Below are positions 25,141 through 33,644 of a stretch of DNA of 64,000 nucleotides, piece by piece. Source of the DNA: CBDBCU01 sp965203435 (GTDB lineage Bacteria; Chloroflexota; Dehalococcoidia; Lucifugimonadales; UBA3495); assembly GCA_965203435.1 (NCBI GenBank), contig CBDBCU010000004.1, forward strand, positions 111,241 through 175,240. The letters are read 5' to 3'. Below the pieces are notes generated by a model, which was given only the letters and a program-made list of their open reading frames with translations, was not told the origin of the DNA and ran no database searches. A program made the position numbers and the translations under genes. Numbering within the stretch: position 1 is the stretch's first letter; each line of letters starts with the position of its first letter.

Positions 25141-25290
25141 TTACACCTCCGCGGCGTTGATGCGGTTATACTCCGAATGAGTGCCGACGAAACGGATATA
25201 AACCCGGCCGGCGTTATAGTTAATCTGGACTACCAGGCGGTAGGCATTGCCCTTAATGCGGAATACCACCCGGTCGTTGCCGACAAAGCG
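25141..25290 (-). pseudogene. HigB toxin remnant, 5' half missing
   Basis: The frame ending at TAA (25141) encodes VGNDRVVFRIKGNAYRLV, an INYNAGRVYIRFVGTH segment and YNRINAAEV, closely matching residues about 50-97 of the intact HigB. Homology starts abruptly near 25287 (GCTTTGTCGGC), and the residues N-terminal to it are replaced by the 3' end of the membrane gene. No start codon belongs to it. Confidence 0.85.
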
Positions 25291-25294
25291 GGGG

Positions 25295-25738
25295 TTACTG
25301 CTCCTCCAGGAAGTGAACGATTACCTGACGAATCAGGATTTCGTTGCGGAGCATCAGTGCCAGTATAAGCACTATCCCCCCGGTCAAAACAGCCAGCCAC
25401 ACCGACCAGAGCATAGCGCTCTGACCCAGGAAAAATCCGGCCACCGACACTGCCGATACGAACAGCCCGGCATAGACGCAGTGCATCAGGTAATTCAGCA
25501 CGTCGTGGTGATACCCGGTACGCGCCGCAAAACGCAACACATTGGAACCGCGCATCCCCAGCAGCATATTGCGCTGGGTAGCGGCAAAGCCGGCTACGAC
25601 GATCCCGAAGGTCATCGTACCGGCGGCCAAGGAGGGCGGGAGCGGTTTAATCCCGCAGACAAAGACCAGGATGCCGGCTCCAATGCCGGCCAGCAGCCCG
25701 GCCAAAAGCGGGAGCAGCCTTTCTTTTCGGGCGGACAT
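25295..25738 (-). CDS. Four-helix membrane protein, effector candidate
   Basis: 147 residues. Four hydrophobic segments: LLPLLAGLLAGIGAGILVFV, SLAAGTMTFGIVVAGFAATQ, MHCVYAGLFVSAVSVAGFFL and WSVWLAVLTGGIVLILALML, with a short basic N-terminus. No recognised family. It starts 2 bases after the stop of the 25741 gene, so the two are coupled. Its stop (25295) abuts the broken higB. A small membrane protein coupled to a large soluble protein is a recurrent design in phage defence effectors (inference). Confidence 0.7.
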   Translation of the reverse strand: MSARKERLLPLLAGLLAGIGAGILVFVCGIKPLPPSLAAGTMTFGIVVAGFAATQRNMLLGMRGSNVLRFAARTGYHHDVLNYLMHCVYAGLFVSAVSVAGFFLGQSAMLWSVWLAVLTGGIVLILALMLRNEILIRQVIVHFLEEQ

Positions 25739-25740
25739 GG

Positions 25741-26598
25741 CTACAAAAACTCGCGGCGAATTTCGAACAGAGCGTCCCAGCGCACCCCGTAAAGGACTTT
25801 CCGCGCGATGTCATCCACGCGCAGGGAACGAGATCGTTTCTCCCGATGTTGCAGCAGATCAATGGGTTCCAGCTGATCATCGTCGTTCTCCCGCCCCGTT
25901 ACAATCAACTGGGTAACGTTGTTTTCGTTGTCGTCACCCAAAATGGGATTTATCGAGTTCCAGACACTCGTCAAGGAGAGCGTACGCCCCCGTTCTCGCT
26001 GGGCTTTTATTTCGATGTCAATAAATCCAGCACCGTAACCCTCGCCGAAGGCTTTAATCGGACTGAGTCCGGAGGCGCGGTCAACATCGGTAACCGGGCC
26101 CATCGCCACGCGCAACTTCCATTTGCGAATCGTCCGATGATTGCGCGCCCGGGCCGCCGCCTCATCGTCCAGTCGCGGCACCAGGGTATAATTCGTGTCG
26201 GGATTGGCGAACTCCTTGAAATAATGGGCTATCGCCGACGATCCCATGGCCCCGACCGACGACTCGACCAAGGCCATGCTTTCCACCGGGTCGTAAAGCA
26301 TGGCCGTTTCGTAGGCAAAGGTCTCGTTGGGAGCCAAGGGTATAGGCACAACCGCCGTCTGCGGACTGGTGCGCCCGGGGCCGTCATACTGCCCCGTTAC
26401 AAAGTTGAGTAGAAAGCAACCGTCCCGCCGCTCGTAGTTTTCGAGCCGGCGGCCTTTCTCGTTCACTTCCCGATACCGCTGAGCCAGCGGCAACCCGATG
26501 GCTGCTTCAATGGCATTATGGAACGGCAGCTGATGGGCGTCCTCGTTGCCGGTCAACTCAACTTGGTAAACGTTAACCCGGAAAGTCTTTTCAGGCAT
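25741..26598 (-). CDS. Unknown soluble protein, partner of the membrane gene
   Basis: 285 residues from the ATG at 26598 (GAGGAAG upstream). It starts MPEKTFRVNVYQVELTGNED, which resembles DUF6731-type N-termini (uncertain). Later it has GCFLLNFVTGQYDGPGRTSP, YETAMLYDPVESMALVES and GFIDIEIKAQRERG. There is no signal peptide. It forms an operon with the membrane protein. Clear promoter: TTGCGC (26660-26665), 17 bp, TAAATT (26637-26642). Confidence 0.65.
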   Translation of the reverse strand: MPEKTFRVNVYQVELTGNEDAHQLPFHNAIEAAIGLPLAQRYREVNEKGRRLENYERRDGCFLLNFVTGQYDGPGRTSPQTAVVPIPLAPNETFAYETAMLYDPVESMALVESSVGAMGSSAIAHYFKEFANPDTNYTLVPRLDDEAAARARNHRTIRKWKLRVAMGPVTDVDRASGLSPIKAFGEGYGAGFIDIEIKAQRERGRTLSLTSVWNSINPILGDDNENNVTQLIVTGRENDDDQLEPIDLLQHREKRSRSLRVDDIARKVLYGVRWDALFEIRREFL

Positions 26599-26636
26599 AC
26601 TTCCTCTCGTCACCCCAAGCTGGGTATGTGAGCAAT

Positions 26637-26665
26637 AATTTACACCATCGAAATAATCAGCGCAA
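26637..26665 (-). promoter_or_regulatory. Promoter of the soluble/membrane gene pair
   Basis: Minus strand TTGCGC (26660-26665), 17-bp spacer, TAAATT (26637-26642); start near 26630 leaves a 30-base leader with ribosome site GAGGAAG. Confidence 0.6.
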
Positions 26666-26777
26666 CCCTTAAATCAGGGGCTGTTTATCAGATTGACGAA
26701 CAGCAATGCGGGGTGTCAAGGGGTAAAGTTAGGGATTGGGGGAAAGGTGGTTATTTCCCACCCGCCCCCCTACCCCC

Positions 26778-28019
26778 CTACCCATCCCCTCCCGGCAGCG
26801 GCGGCAAATTGCGCTGGCGGCGCAGTTCGTTGATGGTCAAAACGCCCCGATCCAGCAGCTGCATCTCCCGGCTCACCCGCTGGTTTTCATCCTCTTGCAG
26901 GGCTTCGATGGCGCTCAAGTCAAAGGCCAACTCCAAATCCGGGTAGCCCAGGCGCGGCAGCAGCATCCGATTCAGCTGCTCCTCAAAAAAGCGCAATTCC
27001 GGCACGATGGTATTGCGCCAGAAAATCCGCTCGGCGGCGTTGATGTTGGCAAAGGTAGCCCGTTCCAAATCCGACAGCAGCGGTTTAGGCACGCCATAGG
27101 CCCGGCTCACTTCCTCCAGACTCCAGCGCAGGCCGCGGATGAAATCCATATCCCGATGGCTCAAGCCCAGGGTGCGGATGTCCCGCACAAAGTTGGCTAT
27201 GGCCGGCCGATGGGCATTCTGCGGGCCGCGATAGCGGGTTTCCCACCGCTGATAAAAGTCCTCAATTTCGGCATCGGTCAGCTGGGCGTCGGTCAGCAGC
27301 ACAAAATCGGGCTGGGCCGAATTGCGGAGAAAGTTGCGGTTGAACCGCAGGCCGTCGCCGCCCATATCCACCGACAGCCGGGCCGGCGCCAGCGGCGACA
27401 AGCCGGCATATTCCTCCAGAGGATTGAAATAGCGCAGCCAGACCATTTCCTCCGGAGTGTAGGCCACGGCCGCGCCGGCCCGGCCGCGATAGACAAAACC
27501 CCGGATATGCTGGCGGCGGTCGGGCAGCACCGTTACCCGGTCGGGGCGCAACGGCCAGATTTCCCGGCCGCCGTTTTCGTCCCGTTCCAAAGCCCAGAAC
27601 GCCTGCCCCCACAGGTTCAGGTAAATTTCGGTGGCCTGCCACAAATCGCCGCGGGTGTACCAGGGATTGACCCGTTGCAGCAGCTGGCGGACGGGATGGG
27701 ACGGCAGTACCGGCGTTTTGCCGCCCTCGGCTTGGCGGCGATAGACGGCCAGCGGCGGCCGGCTGACCGCATCGGCCCGCACCTTGACCGCCGCATAAAC
27801 GGACACCGAACTGGCGTAGTAGCTGCCATATTCCGGCCGCGCCCAACCGCCGCCGGCACCAAAGGGTTCGGCGGCCGGCGTAAAATCGGCCGCCGCCGCC
27901 CGGCTGCTGCGCTGAATAACGCCGCCGCCCGCCGCCGCCGGTTTATCCGCCGCCGCATGGCGGCCGAACCCCAGCAGTTTCGCCAGTTGACCGGGAAAAG
28001 GTCCCGGGGTAATTTTCAT
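26778..28019 (-). CDS. Phage portal protein (HK97 type)
   Basis: 413 residues from ATG at 28019 (GGAGG upstream). The clip and stem region is visible: YASSVSVYAAVKVRADAVSR, LWQATEIYLNLWGQAFWALE, EEMVWLRYFNPLEEYAGLSP and late YGVPKPLLSDLERATFANIN, all portal family blocks. Ends with TINELRRQRNLPPLPGG, as in HK97-like portals. It forms the DNA entry dodecamer of tailed phages. No capsid, protease or tail gene follows on either side; only a terminase is near. Confidence 0.9.
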   Translation of the reverse strand: MKITPGPFPGQLAKLLGFGRHAAADKPAAAGGGVIQRSSRAAAADFTPAAEPFGAGGGWARPEYGSYYASSVSVYAAVKVRADAVSRPPLAVYRRQAEGGKTPVLPSHPVRQLLQRVNPWYTRGDLWQATEIYLNLWGQAFWALERDENGGREIWPLRPDRVTVLPDRRQHIRGFVYRGRAGAAVAYTPEEMVWLRYFNPLEEYAGLSPLAPARLSVDMGGDGLRFNRNFLRNSAQPDFVLLTDAQLTDAEIEDFYQRWETRYRGPQNAHRPAIANFVRDIRTLGLSHRDMDFIRGLRWSLEEVSRAYGVPKPLLSDLERATFANINAAERIFWRNTIVPELRFFEEQLNRMLLPRLGYPDLELAFDLSAIEALQEDENQRVSREMQLLDRGVLTINELRRQRNLPPLPGGDG

Positions 28020-28036
28020 AACGGCTTGCCTCCTTT

Positions 28037-28375
28037 TTTCTACCATCATTCCCGCGTCTCTTACCGTCATTCCCGCAACCCCTACCGTCATTCCCGCGTA
28101 AGCGGGAATCCGGCAGTGTTGCGGACTCTGGATTCCTGCGTCCCCTACCGTCCTTCCCGGCCGCCCCTACCATCATTCCCGGCCGCCCTACCGTCATTCC
28201 CGCCGCCCTCTTACCGACCTACCCGCGCCTTTCTACCCTCATTCCCGCAACCCCCACCGTCATTCCCGCGTAAGCGGGAATCCCGACGGTACTGCCTAAT
28301 GCCGCCGCATCCCCGGCAACAACCCCGGATTCCCGCTTACGCGGGAATGACGGTGGGGGCGGCCGGGAACGACGG
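28037..28375. repeat. MITE-filled gap between portal and terminase
   Basis: Contains a full ATTCCC/GGGAAT element (about 28257-28352), single arms (28087-28111), and several CCGTCATTCCCGC fragments. No coding frame of its own. Confidence 0.8.
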
Positions 28376-28408
28376 TAAGGAATCCCGGAAGGACGGTTTC
28401 CCCCCCCC

Positions 28409-29824
28409 TCAAATCCACAACTTGGGCCGGCTTACCGGCAGGGCATAGGCCAGCATCAGGGCATCCGCCTTGTCCGGCGAGGGGATGCCGCGCTGCCGCA
28501 TATTTTCCTTGCTTTCCAGCAGGATGCGCCCCTGGCTGTCGTAGCTGTAGCGCAAGGCCGCCAATTCCCCCAGCAGCTGTTGATCCGGCGGGATGCGGAT
28601 TTCTCCGGCGGCGAACAGTTCCCGCAGCCGCCAGTAGGTTTCGGCCCGCAGATTGGCGAATACTTCTTTTTGCCGGGCGGCGTGGGCGGCGTTGACCCCG
28701 CGGACGCCGTAGCCCTGTTCCCGCAGCCGGTCGACCACTCCGGCCCCCACGCCCACCTCGTCAATGCAGGTCTGCGTAGGCTGAAACTCCCGAATGGCGG
28801 CGGCCACCCAGCCGGCCAATTCCATCGTATCCATCCCGTTAAAGGTGCGGATGTCCTCCACCCGCGACCCGCGCCGCCGCAGGATGACGCTGTGGTCGGA
28901 GCCGAACCGGGCCACATCCACCCCGAGGACGATTTCCCCGGCCGGCGGAGGGTTGGCGCTATCCTCGGCCGCATAGCGGGCCGCGGCGGATTCCAGGTCC
29001 GACAGGCGCAGCAGCGTATCCTCGGCCCGGTCGGGAAACTCGCCCAGCACCCGCGCCCGATACAGGGGATTGTCCTCGCCCCAGATTTGCCGCCGTTCCG
29101 CCACCCAGCGGGCCGTAGTCAAGCCGGGAATGACCACCCGGCCGGCCCGCACATTGGGGCTGTCCAACGCCGATATGGTGATGCAGTGGTACAGGCTGCG
29201 TTCCTGATAAAAGGCGCGGCGGAAAGCCCCGGCCGCCGTCGTGGGATTGCCAATCAGCAACAGCCGCGGCTCCTCGGCGGTCAACACCGCCTCAATCGCC
29301 TCGTAAATGGCATCGCTGACCCCCTCGGCCTCGTCCACAATGATCAGCATATTCGGGCTGTGAAAGCCCTGAAACTGGTCGGCCGTGTCGGCGGACAAGC
29401 CCATGGCATAGCGATCCTGCGCCAGTTCCCAGCGGGTATCCAGCAACTTGCCGCCCAGGGTTTGCGGAGCGCGGCGATGCAGGCTGTGGATTTGCCGCCA
29501 CAGGATATGCCGTACCTGGCGAAAGGTGGGCGCGGTGCTGAGCACGATGGCCGGGTCGTGGCAGTGCAGAAACCACAGCACGGCGATGGCGGCGCTGAAC
29601 CCTTTGCCCAGGCCGTTGCCCGATTTGACCGCCACTCGCCGATGCTGCGCCAGGGCGGCCAGGGCCTCCGCCTGCTTGGCCCACAGGTTCACTCCCAGCA
29701 CCTGCCGGGCAAACTCCGGCGGCGTCGGGATAGCCGGGCTGGATTGGCCGCCGCCGCCCTCCACCGCCAAGGGCGGGACGAACAGCTGCCCCTGAGCCGG
29801 CGCAGTAGCGGGACTGGCCGCCAT
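28409..29824 (-). CDS. Phage terminase large subunit
   Basis: 471 residues from the ATG at 29824. An ATPase domain with Walker A SGNGLGKG (residues 68-75) and Walker B MLIIVDEAEGV, then the coupling motif LLIGNPTTAAGAF, followed by the RNase H-like nuclease domain (LGVDVARFGSDHSVIL, and DKADALMLAY near the C-terminus). The packaging motor cuts and translocates DNA. The start overlaps the upstream zinc-ribbon gene by ATGA, so both are expressed together. Confidence 0.92.
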   Translation of the reverse strand: MAASPATAPAQGQLFVPPLAVEGGGGQSSPAIPTPPEFARQVLGVNLWAKQAEALAALAQHRRVAVKSGNGLGKGFSAAIAVLWFLHCHDPAIVLSTAPTFRQVRHILWRQIHSLHRRAPQTLGGKLLDTRWELAQDRYAMGLSADTADQFQGFHSPNMLIIVDEAEGVSDAIYEAIEAVLTAEEPRLLLIGNPTTAAGAFRRAFYQERSLYHCITISALDSPNVRAGRVVIPGLTTARWVAERRQIWGEDNPLYRARVLGEFPDRAEDTLLRLSDLESAAARYAAEDSANPPPAGEIVLGVDVARFGSDHSVILRRRGSRVEDIRTFNGMDTMELAGWVAAAIREFQPTQTCIDEVGVGAGVVDRLREQGYGVRGVNAAHAARQKEVFANLRAETYWRLRELFAAGEIRIPPDQQLLGELAALRYSYDSQGRILLESKENMRQRGIPSPDKADALMLAYALPVSRPKLWI

Positions 29825-30078
29825 CAGGAATCCCTCCGCCGGCGGCCGCCGGAGTCGGCGGCCGGCCGGCCCGGCGCGGCCGGTTTCCGGGTAGCGGCCG
29901 GCCCCGGCGCGGCCGGTTTCCGTCCAGCGGCCGACTCTGGCGCGGCCGCCGCAGCGGCCGCTACCGGCCCCGGACTGAACAGAAACCCGCACCGGCGGCA
30001 GCGATAGACCGGATAATCCTGCGGATGGAAAACCTCCAAAGCAATCAAATCGGCAGACGGACAGCGGCGGCAAAACAA
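29824..30078 (-). CDS. Small zinc-ribbon protein with Ala/Pro-rich tail
   Basis: 84 residues from a TTG with GGGAGG six bases before it. Two CxxC pairs (FCRRC at residues 3-6, and YRCRRCGF near 27-30) can bind one zinc. The rest is a low-complexity Ala/Pro/Arg tail with repeated AAPGPAATRKP. It is coupled to the terminase gene, so it may be a DNA-binding small terminase-like partner (inference). Confidence 0.65.
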   Translation of the reverse strand: MFCRRCPSADLIALEVFHPQDYPVYRCRRCGFLFSPGPVAAAAAAAPESAAGRKPAAPGPAATRKPAAPGRPAADSGGRRRRDS

Positions 30079-30113
30079 AGACGCACCTCCCTATAGGCAG
30101 CTAGAGAAAAACC

Positions 30114-30133
30114 GACCCGATTGTCGTCGGGTC
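30114..30133. promoter_or_regulatory. Inverted repeat upstream of the terminase operon
   Basis: GACCCGA-N6-TCGGGTC. It lies about 40 bp upstream of the zinc-ribbon start and could be an operator or a transcript hairpin. Confidence 0.35.
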
Positions 30134-30239
30134 AGTCCTGACTATCTCCAGGCTAAAGATGCGTCATCCCCGGCGTCAACCGGCCCGGTGTCAGCAATCG
30201 CCGGCAATTTGCTTATGGAAACCGCCCACCCCCACCCTT

Positions 30240-30540
30240 TTTAACCGTCCTTCCCGCCGCCCGCTACCGTCCTTCCCGCAGACCCCCTACCGTCATTCCC
30301 GCGCAAGCGGGAATCCCGAACGGTACTGCCTGATGATGGTATTGTCGACAAGCAACCGTGAGATTCCCGCTTACGCGGGAATGACGGTAGGGAGGGCCAT
30401 TGCCCTACGGGATGATGGCCGGACAATAACCACAAAAAGCCGCCATCCCCCTTTTCTACGGGGGATGGCGACAAAAGGGTTTCCGGTCTTGGTCTAGGGC
30501 ATTCCTTCCGCTCGTCCTTCAACAAGTTCAGGATGAGCGG
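30240..30540. repeat. MITE, hairpin and REP gap
   Basis: A full ATTCCC/GGGAAT element at about 30288-30389, an 11-bp stem CGCCATCCCCC / GGGGGATGGCG at 30441-30470, then a REP (about 30508-30540). On the minus strand the stem is followed by GCTTTTTGTGG, so it is a fair rho-independent terminator for the gene ending at 30565. No gene in the interval. Confidence 0.75.
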
Positions 30541-30564
30541 AACGAATGCCCCAGGCCAGCCCCC

Positions 30565-31521
30565 CTACTTCCGGGTGCGGCGGATGACTTTCTTGCAGGT
30601 GGCCGTCCAAGTCCGGCTTTGCCGGGCCCGGTAGCGATGATTGCTCCCAGCAGTAGGGTGGTTGTCGAAAAACCAGCCCAAGTGGGGGCCGCGATTCCTG
30701 GATGGGGCCGGCGTCTGATCGTTGCTGTGGCCTCGGCCGATAACCACATTGGTGACCGACGGATAACCCTCGCCCCGGCAAATTTCTTTGGCCATGGCGG
30801 CCGCCAACGCCGTCCATTCCGCCGTGGAGGGACTAGCGAAATCCCCCGTGAGCACATTGTTCTGCTCGGGATTATAGAAGGCTTGCGTGTCCCAGTGCAT
30901 CGCCCAAGCATTAGGGCCTTGACCATCTTCAGCTTTGCCGGCATAAATGCCTTGGGCATCCCGCTTGGAACTGCCGGAGCCGCCGGAGCCGTAAGCGTTG
31001 CTGTCGTAATTTCCCCAATCCGAGCAAATGATGCCGCCCACCTGCCCGCAGCTGGCGACGGCGGTAATCGGGAACTGGACGGGGTCGTTGGCGATGTCCA
31101 TCCGCTTAACCCGCTTGGTACGCCGCCGTTCCTCCCTCGGAAACTCAAAGATGCGGTCGATGCTGACGCCGGTAACGCCGGATTCCCCGTCGGTCAGATA
31201 ACCCTCCTGGGCGGCGATGAAACCCCGGAATTGGCCGCGTTCCCCGAAATAGACGGTGTCATCCCGTTCGTTGCGGTCTTTGCCGGCTTCCCAGGTCTCC
31301 GCCTTGGTAAAGGTATCGGACTGGTCGACGCCGCAGTAGAGAGTCTTGCCCCGGTTCTCCGCCAGGGATTCCAGGATGGACGTAGTCCGGTCGTCATGGG
31401 CAAAGGCTTGCCAATCGGAACAGTCCCAAGGAATGGAACGGGCTTGGATAGTAGCCAGGCCATAGCCGGCGGCGGCCAGTACCAGGAAAAGGGCGATACC
31501 CAACATAAAGACCTTGGGCAT
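30565..31521 (-). CDS. Unknown exported or membrane-anchored protein
   Basis: 318 residues from ATG at 31521 (GGGAGG upstream); the longer frame to 31671 has no ribosome site. The N-terminus MPKVFMLGIALFLVLAAAGY is a signal or anchor segment. The rest is soluble, with five or more Cys (for example CSDWQAFA, TLYCGVDQSD, GIICSDWGNY) suggesting disulphides. No family recognised. It ends in a basic tail. Confidence 0.6.
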   Translation of the reverse strand: MPKVFMLGIALFLVLAAAGYGLATIQARSIPWDCSDWQAFAHDDRTTSILESLAENRGKTLYCGVDQSDTFTKAETWEAGKDRNERDDTVYFGERGQFRGFIAAQEGYLTDGESGVTGVSIDRIFEFPREERRRTKRVKRMDIANDPVQFPITAVASCGQVGGIICSDWGNYDSNAYGSGGSGSSKRDAQGIYAGKAEDGQGPNAWAMHWDTQAFYNPEQNNVLTGDFASPSTAEWTALAAAMAKEICRGEGYPSVTNVVIGRGHSNDQTPAPSRNRGPHLGWFFDNHPTAGSNHRYRARQSRTWTATCKKVIRRTRK

Positions 31522-31552
31522 ACCGGAACCTCCCAAGAGGCCCCAGAAACAG

Positions 31553-31592
31553 AGTCCGGGGCTGAATCGCCTCGGCGATTCAGCCCCGGACT
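31553..31592. other. Perfect 19-bp inverted repeat with 2-base loop
   Basis: AGTCCGGGGCTGAATCGCC followed after TC by its exact reverse complement. It lies 32 bp before the start codon of the exported protein gene. Strong enough to stop transcription in either direction, or to form a regulatory hairpin in the leader. Confidence 0.6.
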
Positions 31593-31680
31593 TATGTGTT
31601 TTCATTCTAGCACAAGGTTTGGGGAATTGCAAGGGGTTGGGGGGCGAATTCGAAAAATTAAATTTTCCCATCCTTTAATT

Positions 31681-31790
31681 AACATGGATAGACAGGATTT
31701 ACAGGATTTTGGGTCTGTATAGAAAGGTTGTTGACGGCAAGTACCGTTCTACAGATACCCAAAATCCTGTAAATCCTGTCTATCCATGTT
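31681..31790. repeat. CATGGATAGAC inverted-repeat element, copy 3
   Basis: Arms AACATGGATAGACAGGATTT and (reverse) AATCCTGTCTATCCATGTT flank about 60 bp. It lies between the exported protein and the third Uma2 gene. Confidence 0.85.
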
Positions 31791-31926
31791 TGAATCCGTA
31801 TTCCCTTGGGCGGGAAGGACGGTTAGATCCCGGAAAAAGCGTACCGGCCGCTATTGCAACGCCAAGGCGGCCGGTATATCATCCTTCCAGGAACATTCCT
31901 ACTTTTCCGCAAGAGGAGGCGTCGCG

Positions 31927-32589
31927 ATGACTACCGCTCCGGCTAAAGCGCCGCCGGCCGCCGCGCCGGCCGCGTCAATTGCCCCGGCGGCTCCGGCAGC
32001 TCCAGCTACCCCGGCGCCCCTCCGGAAACCCCGCAAGTTCACGGTAGCGGAATACTACCGGCTCGGCGCGGCCGGCATCCTGTCCCACACCGAGCGGGTG
32101 GAGCTTGTTCAAGGAGAAATTGTCGTTATGGCCCCTATTGGCATCCGCCACGCCGGGGAAGTGGATCGTTTGACCCGCCTTTTCTATCGGCACTCCAACG
32201 ACCGGTTTATCGTCCGGGTTCAGAACCCCATTCACTTGGAGGAAAACTCCGAGCTGGAGCCGGATGTTGCCCTCCTGCGTTTCCGCGCGGATGAATACTT
32301 CGCCGGACACCCCGGCCCGGAGGATACCCTGCTGGTCGTTGAGGTGGCCGACACTACCCTGGCTTATGACCGGGAAGTCAAGGCCCGGCTGTATGCCGCC
32401 GCCGGCCTGCCGCAAATGCTGATTATGGACCTGAACGGGGATTGCATTGAGGATTTGACTGACCCCGGCCCGGACGGTTACCGGCAGCGCGCTATCCGCC
32501 GGCGGGGCGATAAAATCCGGCTGGTCGCCCTGCCCGATTTGGAGTTTGCCGTGGCCGATTTGCTGCCGCCGCGGGCGGCGGGGGAGTAG
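31927..32589 (+). CDS. Uma2 family PD-(D/E)XK protein, copy 3
   Basis: 220 residues from ATG at 31927 (GAGGAGG upstream). An Ala/Pro tail precedes FTVAEYYRLGAAGILSHTER. Motifs: EPDVALLRF, LLVVEVADTTLAYDREVK, GDKIRLVALPDLEFAVADLL. Less similar to the 19.6-21 kb pair than they are to each other. Confidence 0.9.
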   Translation: MTTAPAKAPPAAAPAASIAPAAPAAPATPAPLRKPRKFTVAEYYRLGAAGILSHTERVELVQGEIVVMAPIGIRHAGEVDRLTRLFYRHSNDRFIVRVQNPIHLEENSELEPDVALLRFRADEYFAGHPGPEDTLLVVEVADTTLAYDREVKARLYAAAGLPQMLIMDLNGDCIEDLTDPGPDGYRQRAIRRRGDKIRLVALPDLEFAVADLLPPRAAGE

Positions 32590-32703
32590 CCGGCGGCGGC
32601 GGTTTTCATCCTCTAGCAGGTTTCAGAATGAGCGGAAAGGGGCAACCGGTTCAGGATGAGCGGACGGGGGTGTCGGCCACCCCACCGGCATCCCGCGCCT
32701 TTT

Positions 32704-32945
32704 TACCGTCATTCCCGCGTAAGCGGGAATCCCGATGGTACTGCCTTATACCGCCGCAGTCTTGGCAAGCCACCGCGGGATTCCCGCTTACGCGGGAATG
32801 ACGGTAGGGGGAGGCCGGGAAAGGACGGTTGTGGGGGCGGCGGGAATGACGGTTACGGGGGCCTGCGGGAATAACGGTTGCGATAGGCGATAGCCTTGGG
32901 GAACCGAACCCGGAGCGGCGCGACAGTGCATCGCCGCTCCGGGTT
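32704..32945. repeat. MITE plus terminator hairpin
   Basis: Full ATTCCC/GGGAAT element at 32704-32806, then degenerate GACGG/GGGAATGACGG pieces to about 32880, then a 14-bp stem AACCCGGAGCGGCG / CGCCGCTCCGGGTT (32907-32945) that could end the DsbA gene. No gene in this gap. Confidence 0.75.
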
Positions 32946-32961
32946 ATTTGCGGGCAGGCAG

Positions 32962-33573
32962 CTACCCCCCAGCCGCTGCCGCAATCATTTCTTGCAAGTC
33001 GGCGAGGCTTTTGTCGCCGAAGTCCGGTTCGCCGCCGTTGATGCGGTAGGTGGGCGTGCCGAAAACACCCAGGTCTTTGGCGGCCTGGTGTTCGTCCAGC
33101 ACATACTGGCGGAATTGGCCGGAATCCAGGGCGGCGGCCAAGCCGGCCGGGTCCAGGCCGCAGTCGGCGGCGATGGCTTGCAGGGCGGCCCGGTCGCCCA
33201 GGTCGACGCCCCGTTCCCAATAGGCCCGGGTAGCGGCGTGATGAAACGGGCCATCCAAACCCTGGGCTTTGGCGTAGGCGGTGGCTTCGTGGGCCAGGTT
33301 GGTGTTGGGGGCCAGAGCCGGGCGGCGCATAACGATGCCGGCCTGCTGCGCCCGTTCCTGCCAAGCCGGGTTCAACTCGGTTTCCGTTTCCCCCTCGCGC
33401 AAGGGCCGGGGTTCTCCGGCCGCCGGGCGGTCAGGGGCCAGCAGATAAGGCCGCCGGTCAATGACGGCCCCGCGGGCCGCCGCCGCTGCGTCCAGCCGAA
33501 TCAGGCCGACATAGCACCAGGGACAAGTGTAATCGTACCAGACGGTTACCGTGATCGGGTTAGCGGTAGGCAT
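32962..33573 (-). CDS. DsbA/FrnE family thiol oxidoreductase
   Basis: 203 residues from ATG at 33573 (AAGGAGG upstream). Thioredoxin fold with active-site CPWC (Cys17 and Cys20) and GVFGTPTYRING as the cis-Pro block. The helical insertion (NTNLAHEATAYAKAQGLDGP) is as in FrnE-like proteins. No signal peptide, so cytoplasmic. Role probably in disulphide handling or glutathione-like isomerisation. Confidence 0.88.
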   Translation of the reverse strand: MPTANPITVTVWYDYTCPWCYVGLIRLDAAAAARGAVIDRRPYLLAPDRPAAGEPRPLREGETETELNPAWQERAQQAGIVMRRPALAPNTNLAHEATAYAKAQGLDGPFHHAATRAYWERGVDLGDRAALQAIAADCGLDPAGLAAALDSGQFRQYVLDEHQAAKDLGVFGTPTYRINGGEPDFGDKSLADLQEMIAAAAGG

Positions 33574-33644
33574 AGTTTCCCTCCTTACATTTGCAGTCAG
33601 TTGCCGCGCCGGGCCAATCGCCGCCGCGCCGGATAATTTCCCGG

